DNA from: Arachnia propionica
GTDB taxonomy: Bacteria > Actinomycetota > Actinomycetes > Propionibacteriales > Propionibacteriaceae
Direction of reading: 5' to 3'
Assembly: GCF_003859805.1 (NCBI RefSeq)
Contig: NZ_RQZG01000001.1
Span: 124,001 to 188,000, forward strand
DNA: 64,000 nucleotides
Position 1 is the stretch's first letter, and every line of letters starts with the position of its first letter. The notes under the pieces are model-generated. The model did not search any database and had not been told where the DNA came from. It saw only the letters and a list, made by a program, of their open reading frames with translations. Position numbers and translations under genes: made by a program. Below are positions 52,992 through 63,561 of this stretch, one piece after another.

Positions 52992-53418
52992 GCACCGGGT
53001 CACGGGCGCGACACGCCGGGCCCGACAGATGATGGTCGGTGGGTTGGTCGCCGGTCACGCGCTGGGGATCGTCGTCTGCGGGCTCGCGTTGACCGCAGGA
53101 GGTGCCGCACTGGTGGGGGCGCTGCTGGGATTCGCCGCCGTGGTGATCTTCTTCTCCATCGGACAGGCGATCGAGATCGTCGCCTGTGAGCTCGAGCCCG
53201 TCCAGGGGATGGCGATCGTGCTGGCCAGCTACGCCATCCGCGTCACCGGAGTGGGGGCCGGGTTGTGGTTCCTGGTGGGACACCCCACGATCGGACCTGC
53301 AATCGACCGGTACTGGATGGTCGCAGCCGTGATCGTCACGGTACTGGCCTGGACCAGCGGGGTGGTGGTCACCGCGTCGAGGCAACGCGTGCCCGTCTAC
53401 GACATCCATGACGACTGA
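52981..53418 (+). CDS. Membrane protein ahead of ATP synthase (AtpI-like)
   Basis: 145-residue protein with four hydrophobic segments (about residues 20-38, 45-62, 80-98 and 112-128). It resembles AtpI-like chaperone proteins that precede atpB in actinobacteria, although the sequence is divergent and I rely on position and topology. GTG 52981 overlaps the wecA end by 11 bases. Confidence 0.65.
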   Translation: MRGEHRVTGATRRARQMMVGGLVAGHALGIVVCGLALTAGGAALVGALLGFAAVVIFFSIGQAIEIVACELEPVQGMAIVLASYAIRVTGVGAGLWFLVGHPTIGPAIDRYWMVAAVIVTVLAWTSGVVVTASRQRVPVYDIHDD

Positions 53419-53441
53419 GAGCGGGGCCTGACCACCGGGTG

Positions 53442-53469
53442 TGTGACAGCGGGATTTTTCCGCTAGGCT
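53442..53469 (+). promoter_or_regulatory. Weak promoter with inverted repeat ahead of atp genes
   Basis: TGTGAC (53442-53447) and TAGGCT (53464-53469) are 16 bases apart. An inverted repeat AGCGG-N7-CCGCT (53448-53464) fills the space between them. The next ATG is at 53480, so the leader would be very short. Confidence 0.35.
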
Positions 53470-53479
53470 CACTCCCGAC

Positions 53480-53704
53480 ATGGGCACCAGACCAGAGACC
53501 AAGGAGCAGCCCGCGCAGCGTGGCAGTACTGAAGACGGCATGGTCGTGCTCAGTTACATCCTGGCCGGTCTGCTCTTCTACGGAGGGCTCGGCTGGCTGG
53601 GAGACCACTACTGGAAGACCTCGTGGTTGCTGCCGCTCGGCCTGATCATCGGCCTGGTGACCAGCATCTACATGATCATCAAGAGATACGGGAGCGGCAC
53701 GTGA
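53480..53704 (+). CDS. AtpZ/AtpI-like small membrane protein
   Basis: 74-residue protein with two hydrophobic segments joined by GGLGWLGDHYWKTSWLLP, the compact AtpZ/AtpI topology. These help assemble the c-ring or carry Mg. The stop overlaps the atpB GTG, so it is made with the operon. Confidence 0.75.
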   Translation: MGTRPETKEQPAQRGSTEDGMVVLSYILAGLLFYGGLGWLGDHYWKTSWLLPLGLIIGLVTSIYMIIKRYGSGT

Positions 53705-54504
53705 TCCCTTGGCTTCTTCCGCTGGAGAGCGGCCATGACGGTGGGTACACCCCCCCCAGTGTCAACGACTTCATCTTCGACACCCCGGTCATCCCCGGTA
53801 CCCCCATCTGGATGAACAAGCCCTTCTGGCAGGCCGTGATCGGTGCCCTGCTGGTGATCGGTCTGTGGTGGCTTGCCTCACGTCGGCTGCAGGTCAGGCC
53901 GACCAAGCGACAGTTCTTCGCCGAGTACGTCTACGAGTTCGTGCGCAACGGTATCGCCCGGGACATCCTCCACCACGACTACCGGAAGTTCCTCCCGTAC
54001 CTGCTCGGTCTGTTCTCCTTCCTGCTGGTCAACAACTGGTTCGGCGAGTTCTTCCTGTTCATGCTCCCGACCTTCAGCAACGTGGGTTTCGCCTACGGAC
54101 TGGCCTTCCTGTCCTGGTGTGTCTACGTCGGCGCCGGATTCCACAAGTTCGGGATGGGCTTCCTCAAACGGGCGCTGATTCCTGAGGGGGTACCCGTCTA
54201 CCTGTTGCCGTTGATCATCCCGCTGGAGTTCCTCGCCACCTTCGTCACCCGCCCCATCACCTTGGCCCTGCGTCTGTTCGCCAACATGTTCGCCGGACAC
54301 CTCGTGGTGCTGGTCTTCGTGGTCGGTGGCTCCTTCCTGCTCACCTACCAGAACAACCTCATGTTCAACATCTCGGGCGGGGTCTCGGTGCTGTTCAGTT
54401 TCGCCATCCTCTTCCTGGAGCTGTTCATCGGTGCACTCCAGGCCTACATCTTCACCGTCCTGACCGCCCAGTACGTGTCCACCTCGATCTCCGAGGCGCA
54501 CTGA
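53701..54504 (+). CDS. atpB: ATP synthase F0 subunit a
   Basis: 267-residue membrane subunit forming the proton half-channels with the c-ring. The essential Arg is in LALRLFANMFAGHLV, the C-terminal helix is seen in GALQAYIFTVLTAQYVSTSI. GTG start at 53701 overlaps the AtpZ-like stop. Confidence 0.96.
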   Translation: MIPWLLPLESGHDGGYTPPSVNDFIFDTPVIPGTPIWMNKPFWQAVIGALLVIGLWWLASRRLQVRPTKRQFFAEYVYEFVRNGIARDILHHDYRKFLPYLLGLFSFLLVNNWFGEFFLFMLPTFSNVGFAYGLAFLSWCVYVGAGFHKFGMGFLKRALIPEGVPVYLLPLIIPLEFLATFVTRPITLALRLFANMFAGHLVVLVFVVGGSFLLTYQNNLMFNISGGVSVLFSFAILFLELFIGALQAYIFTVLTAQYVSTSISEAH

Positions 54505-54559
54505 CCCAGATCAGACCCCTGGCCAACCCCGGCCAAGGGCCATCGAGAAAAGGAAAAAC

Positions 54560-54784
54560 ATGCTGACCCTCCTGGAAATCAACGGCTCGCTCAACATGAT
54601 CGGCTACGCCATCGCCACCATCGCCCCTGCGCTGGGCGTGGCATGGATCTTCGCCTCCGTCATCAACGGCACCGCACGTCAGCCCGAGGCCCGTGGCGCC
54701 ATGATGAGCACCGCCTTCATCGGCTTCGCCGTGGTCGAGGCGCTCGCCATCATCGCCATCGCCCTCGCCTTCGTCCTGAACTGA
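54560..54784 (+). CDS. atpE: ATP synthase F0 subunit c
   Basis: 74-residue hairpin with two helices and the polar loop ARQPEARG. The ion-carrying acid is Glu60 in IGFAVVEALA. The residues that would specify sodium are absent, so a proton c-ring is expected. GAAAAGGAAAAAC precedes the ATG. Glu rather than Asp matches actinobacterial c subunits. Confidence 0.96.
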   Translation: MLTLLEINGSLNMIGYAIATIAPALGVAWIFASVINGTARQPEARGAMMSTAFIGFAVVEALAIIAIALAFVLN

Positions 54785-54792
54785 GGTTCAGT

Positions 54793-55344
54793 GTGGTCCC
54801 CGTAGCAGGGGCGTTGCTTGAGTCCGGGATCGATCTCGGACCCCTTCTGCCCCATCACCTCTCCGAGGTCGTCGTCGGCATCATCCTGATGCTGCTGCTG
54901 GTCCTCGTCATGTGGAAGGTCGTCGTCCCGGCCTTCGAGAAGATGTACGAGGAGCGTTACCAGCGCATCGAAGGAGGCATCCGCAGGGCCGAGCAGGCCG
55001 AGGCCAAGGCGGAGGCCGCACTCGCCGAGTACAACGACCAGCTGAGCTCTGCCCGTGAGGAGGCTGCACGCATCCGTGAGGAGGCCAAGAACGCCAGCGC
55101 ACAGCTGCTCGCCGATGCCCGTGACAAGGCCGTGAAGGAATCCGATCGGATCCTGGCATCGGGACGTGCCCAGCTCGAGGCCGAACGCAGCCAGCTGATG
55201 GCTGAGCTGCGCGGTGAGATCGGTGGTCTGGCGACGACCCTGGCGGGCAAGATCGTCGGTGAGTCCCTCGCCGACGACGAGCGCGCCAACCGCACCGTCG
55301 ACCGGTTCCTGGCCGAACTCGAAGCGGCAGGCAGGACCCGATGA
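54793..55344 (+). CDS. atpF: ATP synthase F0 subunit b
   Basis: 183-residue peripheral stalk protein. One membrane helix (about residues 18-40, VVVGIILMLLLVLVMWKVV) is followed by a long acidic/basic coiled coil rich in Ala, Glu and Arg. GTG at 54793 has GAGGT upstream. The stop overlaps atpH (ATGA). Confidence 0.94.
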   Translation: MVPVAGALLESGIDLGPLLPHHLSEVVVGIILMLLLVLVMWKVVVPAFEKMYEERYQRIEGGIRRAEQAEAKAEAALAEYNDQLSSAREEAARIREEAKNASAQLLADARDKAVKESDRILASGRAQLEAERSQLMAELRGEIGGLATTLAGKIVGESLADDERANRTVDRFLAELEAAGRTR

Positions 55345-56132
55345 AGTCACACGACGTCGCACTCAGCTCCTCCGACACCGTCGCCGACGCCATCAGCGTC
55401 GACGAGCACGCTGCGGCCGAGCTGTTCGCCGTCGTCGACCTGCTGGAGGAACAGCCTCCGCTGCGCCGCTCGTTGTCGGATCCGTCTGCCACGGTGACGG
55501 ACCGGCAGGCGCTGGCACGACGACTCCTCGAGGGTCGGGTCTCGCCCCCGGCACTGCACGTGATCGCCGAGATCACCGGACAGGCCTGGCCGAGTGGCGA
55601 AACCCTCGTGGCCGCCATCGAACGTCAGGGCATCCGTGGCCTGCTCCGAACCGCACGGGAGGCAGGTGAGCTGGAGCGCGTCCAGGAGGAGCTGAACCAG
55701 TTCGCCGGCACCATCGACGGTTCACCCGAGCTGGCTGATGCGCTGCGCAATCGCGGCCGAAGCCTGGCCGACCGTCGGGCACTCATCGCTCGTCTCCTGA
55801 GCGGGAAGGTCACCGGCATCACCATGGCACTGGCCAACCGTGCCGCAGCCGCCAGGAACCGGACCGTCGTCCTGACACTGGGCCACCACCTCGAGCTGGC
55901 CGCAGAACTCGCGCAGGAGCGGATCGCACGCGTGGTCGTGGCCCGGCCGCTGGATGCGGCCCGCACCCAGCGGCTCCGCAGTGCGCTCGAGGCGCAGGTC
56001 GGCGGGAGGGTCTTCCTCCAGTTCGAGGTCGACCCGGCCGTTCTCGGCGGTATGAGCGTCACCCTCGGGTCAGACGTGTTCGAATCCACCATCGCCGCGC
56101 GGCTCGATGATGTCCGCCGGCAACTGAACTGA
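55341..56132 (+). CDS. atpH: ATP synthase F1 subunit delta
   Basis: 263-residue delta subunit, long compared with the usual ~180 as in other actinobacteria. The C-terminal OSCP region with GRVFLQFEVDPAVLGGMSVTLGSDVFESTIAARLDDVRRQL is conserved. The N-terminal extension carries acidic and Ala-rich helices. In mycobacteria the extra length is a fused b-type domain; here no membrane segment is seen. Confidence 0.92.
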   Translation: MKSHDVALSSSDTVADAISVDEHAAAELFAVVDLLEEQPPLRRSLSDPSATVTDRQALARRLLEGRVSPPALHVIAEITGQAWPSGETLVAAIERQGIRGLLRTAREAGELERVQEELNQFAGTIDGSPELADALRNRGRSLADRRALIARLLSGKVTGITMALANRAAAARNRTVVLTLGHHLELAAELAQERIARVVVARPLDAARTQRLRSALEAQVGGRVFLQFEVDPAVLGGMSVTLGSDVFESTIAARLDDVRRQLN

Positions 56133-56164
56133 AAACTCCAAGCGAGAAGCGAAAGTAGGACGCA

Positions 56165-57799
56165 ATGGCTGAACTCACCATCAGTCCGGACGAGATCCGT
56201 AGCGCGCTCGACGAGTTCGTCTCGTCGTACCAGCCCGCAGCTGCCAGCAAGACCGAGGTCGGCGTCGTGGTCACCTCCGGTGACGGCATCGCGCGGGTCG
56301 AGGGTCTGCCCTCGGCGATGGCGAACGAGCTGCTGCGTTTCGACAACGGCACCATGGGCATCGCCCTCAACCTCGACGAGCGGGAGATCGGTGTCGTCGT
56401 GCTCGGCGACTCCGAGGGCATCGATGAGGGCTCGGTGGTGCACGGCACCGGCGAGGTGCTCTCGGTCCCCGTCGGTGACGGGTACCTGGGACGGGTCGTC
56501 GACGCGATGGGCAACCCCATCGACGGCCTCGGCGAGATCAAGGACCTGGAGGGGCGTCGTGCCCTTGAGCTCCAGGCGGCCGGTGTCATGGACCGTCAGG
56601 AGGTCCGGGAGCCGTTGCAGACCGGTCTCAAGGCCATCGACGCCATGACTCCCATCGGGCGCGGTCAGCGGCAGCTCATCATCGGCGACCGCAAGACCGG
56701 CAAGACCGCCATCGCCATCGACACCATCATCAACCAGAAGGCGAACTGGGAGACCGGGGACCCGAAGCAGCAGGTGCGCTGCATCTACGTCGCCATCGGG
56801 CAGAAGGGCTCCACCGTCGCCGAGGTGCGTGGCACCCTCGAGGCCGCCGGTGCGATGGAGTACACCACCATCGTCCACGCCCCGGCCTCCGACCCGGCCG
56901 GGTACAAGTACATCGCCCCCTACACGGGATCAGCGATCGGTCAGCACTGGATGTACCAGGGCAAGCATGTCCTCATCGTCTTCGACGACCTCACCAAGCA
57001 GGCCGAGGCCTACCGTGCGATGTCGTTGCTGCTGCGTCGCCCTCCGGGGCGTGAGGCCTACCCCGGTGACGTGTTCTACCTCCACTCCCGTCTCCTGGAG
57101 CGTTGCGCCAAGCTGTCGGACGAACTGGGCGGTGGATCGATGACGGGCCTGCCGATCATCGAGACCAAGGCCAACGACGTCTCGGCCTACATCCCCACCA
57201 ATGTGATCTCCATCACCGACGGCCAGATCTTCCTGCAGTCCGACCTGTTCAACGCCAACCAGCGTCCGGCGATCGACGTCGGCATCTCGGTCTCCCGGGT
57301 CGGCGGCGCCGCCCAGGTCAAGGCCATGAAGTCGGTCTCGGGATCGCTGAAGATCAACCTCGCCCAGTACCGCGACATGCAGGCCTTCGCGATGTTCGCC
57401 TCCGACCTGGACGCCGCATCCCGCCAGCAGCTCGATCGTGGTGCCCGCCTGGTGGAGCTCCTGCGCCAGGGCCAGTACGCGCCGTACGCCGTCGAGGACC
57501 AGGTCATCTCGGTGTGGGCCGGGGTCGAGGGACACTTCGACGACGTCCCGGTGACCGATGTGCTCCGCTTCGAGCAGGAATTCCTCGACCACCTGCGCCA
57601 CAGCACCCAGGTCCTGCAGACCATCGCGGAGACCAAGCTGTTCGGTGACGACCTGAAGGAGGCCACCGAGCAGGCACTCGAGGACTTCAAGAAGATCTTC
57701 CGCACCTCGGAGGGGCTGTTGCTCGGGCGTGAGGAGCACACCCCGATGGAGGATGCGGAGATCGGCCAGGAGACGATCGTCCGCAAGAAGCGGAGTTGA
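56165..57799 (+). CDS. atpA: ATP synthase F1 subunit alpha
   Basis: 544-residue regulatory subunit of the F1 hexamer. Walker A GDRKTGKT is at 174-181, and the family [10 protein letters not shown] follows near 378. The C-terminus has about 30 extra residues ending [15 protein letters not shown], an actinobacterial-type extension that suppresses ATP hydrolysis in mycobacteria. Confidence 0.97.
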   Translation: MAELTISPDEIRSALDEFVSSYQPAAASKTEVGVVVTSGDGIARVEGLPSAMANELLRFDNGTMGIALNLDEREIGVVVLGDSEGIDEGSVVHGTGEVLSVPVGDGYLGRVVDAMGNPIDGLGEIKDLEGRRALELQAAGVMDRQEVREPLQTGLKAIDAMTPIGRGQRQLIIGDRKTGKTAIAIDTIINQKANWETGDPKQQVRCIYVAIGQKGSTVAEVRGTLEAAGAMEYTTIVHAPASDPAGYKYIAPYTGSAIGQHWMYQGKHVLIVFDDLTKQAEAYRAMSLLLRRPPGREAYPGDVFYLHSRLLERCAKLSDELGGGSMTGLPIIETKANDVSAYIPTNVISITDGQIFLQSDLFNANQRPAIDVGISVSRVGGAAQVKAMKSVSGSLKINLAQYRDMQAFAMFASDLDAASRQQLDRGARLVELLRQGQYAPYAVEDQVISVWAGVEGHFDDVPVTDVLRFEQEFLDHLRHSTQVLQTIAETKLFGDDLKEATEQALEDFKKIFRTSEGLLLGREEHTPMEDAEIGQETIVRKKRS

Positions 57800-57805
57800 T
57801 GACCC

Positions 57806-58714
57806 ATGGGTAGCAGCCTGCGGGAACTCAGGCAGCGACGCAATTCCGTCGCCACCACGAAGAAGATCACCCGCGCCATGGAGTTGATCGCGGCCTCCCG
57901 TATCGTCAAGGCGCAGCAGGTGGCACGCGCAGCCATGCCGTACACCAACGCCCTGACCCATGCGGTGTCCGCACTGGCCACCTACTCGCATGTCATCGAG
58001 CATCCCCTGCTGGAGGACGTGCAGCCGCCACGTCGTTCGGCGATGCTGCTCATCACCGGGGATCGCGGTCTTGCCGGGGCGTACTCGGCGAACGTCATCC
58101 GTGCCGCCGAGCAGCTGCACGCCAGGCTGGCAGAGGACGGTCAGGAGGTCGTGCAGTACATCACCGGCAACAAGGGGGTCGGCTACTTCGAGTTCAGGAA
58201 TCGTGAGATCGAGCAGAGCTGGACCGGTTTCTCCATCGCACCGGAGTACCGCCATGCCAAGGAGATCGCCGACGTCCTCATAGCAAGGTTCCTCGCCCCC
58301 CATGAGCAGGGTGGTGTGGACCAGATCCACGTCGTGAGCACCCGATTCGTCTCGATGCTGACCCAGCAGGCCCAGGCGGTGCGACTGCTGCCCCTCGTCG
58401 TCGAGGATTCCGACGGCCCCGAGGGGGACGACGAGGAGTACCTGCCGTTCTACGAGTTCGAGCCCTCCGTCGAGGAGGTGCTCGACGAGGTGCTGCCGAT
58501 GTATGTCGCGAATCGCATCTACACGGCGCTGCTCCAGTCCAGCGCATCGGAACTCGCGAGCCGCCAACGGGCCATGAAGTCGGCGACCGACAACGCCCAA
58601 CAGCTGATCGAACGCCTGACCCGGGAGGCCAACCAGGCCCGGCAGGCCGAGATCACCCAGGAAATCACTGAAATCGTCGGGGGCGCTGCGGCGCTGTCCG
58701 AGTCAGCCGGATAA
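57806..58714 (+). CDS. atpG: ATP synthase F1 subunit gamma
   Basis: 302-residue central rotor shaft. The N-terminal helix (SSLRELRQRRNSVATTKKITRAMELIAASRI) and the C-terminal helix (ELASRQRAMKSATDNAQQLIERLTREANQARQAEITQEITEIVGG) form the coiled coil; GDRGLAGAYSANVI is conserved between. An acidic insertion (EDSDGPEGDDEEYLPF, about residues 193-208) lengthens the globular part, as in mycobacterial gamma. Confidence 0.95.
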   Translation: MGSSLRELRQRRNSVATTKKITRAMELIAASRIVKAQQVARAAMPYTNALTHAVSALATYSHVIEHPLLEDVQPPRRSAMLLITGDRGLAGAYSANVIRAAEQLHARLAEDGQEVVQYITGNKGVGYFEFRNREIEQSWTGFSIAPEYRHAKEIADVLIARFLAPHEQGGVDQIHVVSTRFVSMLTQQAQAVRLLPLVVEDSDGPEGDDEEYLPFYEFEPSVEEVLDEVLPMYVANRIYTALLQSSASELASRQRAMKSATDNAQQLIERLTREANQARQAEITQEITEIVGGAAALSESAG

Positions 58715-60588
<1,874 letters not shown>

Positions 60589-60611
60589 GCGTCTGCTTCT
60601 GTCGTTCTTTT

Positions 60612-60641
60612 GGGGGCAACACCAGTGATGGTGTTGCCCCC
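60612..60641 (+). terminator. Hairpin after the atp operon
   Basis: GGGGGCAACACC (60612-60623) and GGTGTTGCCCCC (60630-60641) pair perfectly with a six-base loop. A weak T content follows. It ends the ATP synthase message. Confidence 0.75.
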
Positions 60642-60680
60642 ATGTCGTCACATGCCGTTGTTGCCGCTATCTTTTTCCCC

Positions 60681-61139
60681 ATGGGTTGGACAATGCTTGG
60701 GGTGGTCGTGGGCATCGGTGTCTGTCTGCTGCCCTTGGTCCTGCTCTACGCGCGCCGCCGCTGGCTCTCAGGCCAGGGCGGCCTTTTTGATTGTGCGCAC
60801 CGGATGCGGGTGAGCCCCACCGATGTGGGCTGGGCGCTCGGTTTCGGGCGTTATCGGGACGACCGGCTCGACTGGTACCGGGCCTTCTCCTTCTCCCCGC
60901 GTCCGACTCGCTCCTTCCCACGGGCGACGACGGTGTGGCTGCACCGTCGCGCCGCCACGCCGGTGGAGGAGGTGACGTTGTTCAACCAGTCCTGGGTGGT
61001 TCGGATCAAGGATCGGATCTCCGGGGAGGAGCACACCCTCGCGATGGACCTGGAGAACGTCATGGCGCTCATGGCCTGGTTGGAGTCCGCGCCTCCCGGC
61101 AGCCACTGGGTGCCCGGTAGTGCGGATTCACCGCCGTGA
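60681..61139 (+). CDS. DUF2550 family membrane-anchored protein
   Basis: 152-residue protein with one N-terminal membrane helix (about 3-25) and a soluble domain with DRLDWYRAFSFSPRPTRSF, typical of DUF2550, the conserved gene behind atpC in actinobacteria. Function is unknown. ATG 60681 lies about seven bases after TATCTT, suggesting a leaderless message; ATG 60642 would lack a ribosome site. Confidence 0.8.
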   Translation: MGWTMLGVVVGIGVCLLPLVLLYARRRWLSGQGGLFDCAHRMRVSPTDVGWALGFGRYRDDRLDWYRAFSFSPRPTRSFPRATTVWLHRRAATPVEEVTLFNQSWVVRIKDRISGEEHTLAMDLENVMALMAWLESAPPGSHWVPGSADSPP

Positions 61140-61745
61140 CGGGATCTCCCGGTCGGTGCCGGGGATCCACAGCACGTCGCCGTCGCTCCCCGCTGCCGCT
61201 CGGCACATGATGAACAGCAGGTCACTCAGCCGGTTCAGATAGGTCACCGCCAGGAGGTTGATCCCTCCCATTCCTTTCTCCTCGACGGCCTCGGTGCCGT
61301 GGCTCTCGACCGCACGCCAGGCGATGCGCTCGGCACGTCGGCAGGTGGTGCGGGCCAGGTGCAGGCCGGCAACGGCAGGTGAACCGCCGGGCAGGATGAA
61401 GGAGCGCAGGGTCGGCAGATCACCCGCCAGCTCGTCACACCATGCCTCGAGCCGATCGATGGAGGCCTGCTCGATCCGAAGTGGTGGCCACTGCGGATCC
61501 GGGTGTTTCGGGGTGCTGAGGTCGGCGCCGACGTCGAAGAGCTCGTTGCGGATCAGGTCCAGCATCTCCACGATGCGCTCCGGCAGGTCGCCGTGCGAGA
61601 CGGCGACAGCGATGCAGGAGTTGGTCTCGTCCACCGCCCCGTAGGCCTCGACCCGAAGATCGGTCTTCGGTACCTCGGCGTTGTCGGACAGCCGCGTGGT
61701 CCCGGCGTCACCGGTCCGGGTGTAGATGCGTGTGAGATTCACCAT
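61128..61745 (-). CDS. Cob(I)alamin adenosyltransferase, PduO type
   Basis: 205-residue enzyme that transfers adenosyl from ATP to cob(I)alamin to make coenzyme B12. N-terminal IYTRTGDAGTTRLSD binds ATP, and VEAYGAVDETNS and CRRAERIAW are conserved PduO motifs. It converges on the DUF2550 gene with a 12-base overlap. Confidence 0.92.
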   Translation of the reverse strand: MVNLTRIYTRTGDAGTTRLSDNAEVPKTDLRVEAYGAVDETNSCIAVAVSHGDLPERIVEMLDLIRNELFDVGADLSTPKHPDPQWPPLRIEQASIDRLEAWCDELAGDLPTLRSFILPGGSPAVAGLHLARTTCRRAERIAWRAVESHGTEAVEEKGMGGINLLAVTYLNRLSDLLFIMCRAAAGSDGDVLWIPGTDREIPSRR

Positions 61746-61821
61746 GCCCCAAGCCTATGGGATCGTGGAATCGGCCTGTTGACCCCGGTCGGCGGAGGGT
61801 CTTGTCCCTATGATGGGCGGC

Positions 61822-62514
61822 ATGAAGCCACGACACGTCGCTCCGGTGATGGCCGTCGCCATCGCTCTCGCTGGTTGCACGAACGCCAACGACTCGGCCC
61901 CACGCCCCGAGGAGGAGGGGGTCACGCGGGCATCGTCCTGTTCGTACCCGCTCGCCGGGGAGCCGGCGAAGCCGGTTGACCCACCATCGGAGAATGACGT
62001 CGTCAACACCGGTGAGGCCAAGGTCACACTGCACATGACTGCCGGTGACGTGGAGATCACGATGGACCGGGCCACGGCCCCCTGCACCGTCAACTCCTTC
62101 GTCTCCCTGGCTCAGCAGGGCTGGCTGGACGAGACATCCTGTCACCGCCTGGTGGACCACGGCATCTTCGTACTGCAGTGCGGGGACCCGACCGGGACCG
62201 GGACCGGGGGGCCCGGGTACAGCATCCCTGATGAGCTCTCGCCGAACGTGACCTCGCTGGAGAAACTGGACGGGGACAAGGTCAACTATCCGCCCGGCAC
62301 CGTGGCCGTGGCCAATTCCGGACCGGAGACCGGAGGGTCGCAGTGGTTCATCGTGTGGGATGACTCACCGCTGCCCCCGCACTACACGGTCTTCGGGACG
62401 GTGGACGAGGCTGGTCTCGAGGTGGTTCGAGGGATCGCTGCCCAAGGAGTGGACGCGGCCGACCGGATCACCCCGATCGCCGAGGCGAGGATCACCTCGG
62501 TCACGCTGGGGTGA
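61822..62514 (+). CDS. Cyclophilin-type peptidyl-prolyl isomerase lipoprotein
   Basis: 230-residue exported lipoprotein, lipobox LAGC near residue 18-19, then an acidic linker and a cyclophilin domain. The catalytic CHRLVDHGIFVLQCGDPTGTGTGGPGY replaces the usual FHRVI-F-Q-GDP core: the Arg is kept (SCHRL). Two extra Cys pairs (SSCSY, APCTVN, SCHR, LQC) could form disulfides outside the membrane. ATG 61822 lies nine bases after TATGAT, so a leaderless message is likely. Confidence 0.87.
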   Translation: MKPRHVAPVMAVAIALAGCTNANDSAPRPEEEGVTRASSCSYPLAGEPAKPVDPPSENDVVNTGEAKVTLHMTAGDVEITMDRATAPCTVNSFVSLAQQGWLDETSCHRLVDHGIFVLQCGDPTGTGTGGPGYSIPDELSPNVTSLEKLDGDKVNYPPGTVAVANSGPETGGSQWFIVWDDSPLPPHYTVFGTVDEAGLEVVRGIAAQGVDAADRITPIAEARITSVTLG

Positions 62515-63289
62515 GGGTTGAGCCCGAGGTCAGGAATTCACGACACAACGTGATGAAGGCCTCGGGCTCGTCCGCGTGGACCCAGTGCCCTGCCCGCTTC
62601 AACCTGACACTGACCACCAATGGGAACAGTTCCTTCATGGGGGCGGTGTGCTCGGGCTGGACATAGGGGGAGCGTCCCCCTGAGACCCACCAGGTCGGCC
62701 CCTCGTAGACGGCGTCGGTGGGTGGCCAACCGCCGATCTTCGACAAGGAGTCGCCGAGAAGATCCAGGTTGGCGTCCCAGGCCCAGCCGTCGGCCACCTT
62801 GCGGAGATTCTGCAGGAGGAAGCCCCGCACCACCGGATCCGGGATGTCGGGCTTGAGCAGGTCACTGGCGGCGGTCCGGCTCGTGAGTGTCTCCAGGTTG
62901 AGGCCCTGCATCGCAGCAACCAGTGGTGCGAAGCTGGCCGGTCCTTCGCTTCGTGCCGGGGAGATGTCGGCCACCAGGAGACGCTCCACGGCCTCCGGGT
63001 AGCTCAGTGCGAGTCGCATCGCGAGCTTGCCGCCCAGCGAATGCCCGATCACGGAGACGGGACCGGTGAAGTTCTCGGCGATCCAGGAGGCGATGTGATA
63101 GGTCTGGCCGTCCAGTGAGAAGTCGATGGTCCAGGAGGAGGAGCCATGGTTGGGCAGGTCGACCAGATGGCAGGTGGCGAGGTCGGACAGGGCTTCGGCG
63201 ATCCGGGTGAAATTCTTGCCACGCCCGAACAGGCCGTGCAGGAACACCACCTGAGCGGGGCCGGAGCCGATCGTCGTGGCATGGATCAT
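62501..63289 (-). CDS. Alpha/beta hydrolase (YbfF-like esterase)
   Basis: 262-residue alpha/beta hydrolase. HGLFGRGKNF forms the oxyanion region, GHSLGGKLAM the nucleophile elbow, and GHWVHADEPEAF supplies the catalytic His. Closest in pattern to YbfF-type esterases. ATG 63289 has GGAGGT ahead. It overlaps the cyclophilin gene end by 14 bases (convergent). Confidence 0.88.
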   Translation of the reverse strand: MIHATTIGSGPAQVVFLHGLFGRGKNFTRIAEALSDLATCHLVDLPNHGSSSWTIDFSLDGQTYHIASWIAENFTGPVSVIGHSLGGKLAMRLALSYPEAVERLLVADISPARSEGPASFAPLVAAMQGLNLETLTSRTAASDLLKPDIPDPVVRGFLLQNLRKVADGWAWDANLDLLGDSLSKIGGWPPTDAVYEGPTWWVSGGRSPYVQPEHTAPMKELFPLVVSVRLKRAGHWVHADEPEAFITLCREFLTSGSTLTPA

Positions 63290-63561
63290 CGGTGCAACCT
63301 CCAGCAGTGGGTGTGCCAGTGACGACGCTGTTCGAGACCGGAGTCGAAGCCCAGCCCGGGCTGTTCCGGCCAGGCGACGAGGTGAGCCATCCCGACCGGG
63401 ATCGACGACTGACAGCCGGGGCAGGTGTAGGGTTTCTCGGCCCGATCCGCGGGCACGGTGCGGACCAGGAAGGATCCGTCCCGCTTGTGTTCTCGCCGGG
63501 CGTGCCGGGAGGTGTCGAGGGGGCGCGGTCGGCGCAGGTGCTTGGAGGGACGCCGCGCCAT
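63286..63561 (-). CDS. Conserved basic protein with zinc-knuckle
   Basis: 91-residue protein. The basic N-terminal half (RRPSKHLRRPRPLDTSRHARREHKR) precedes CPGC and a C-terminal HWHTHCWRLHR, which together could bind one zinc ion. Same place, between nucS and a hydrolase, is common in actinobacteria. No function is known. Overlaps both neighbours (TGATG and ATGA). Confidence 0.72.
   Translation of the reverse strand: MARRPSKHLRRPRPLDTSRHARREHKRDGSFLVRTVPADRAEKPYTCPGCQSSIPVGMAHLVAWPEQPGLGFDSGLEQRRHWHTHCWRLHR

Noticed and set aside
56930-58600. 556-codon minus-strand frame opposite atpA/atpG
   Set aside because: Antisense of two unmistakable ATP synthase genes.
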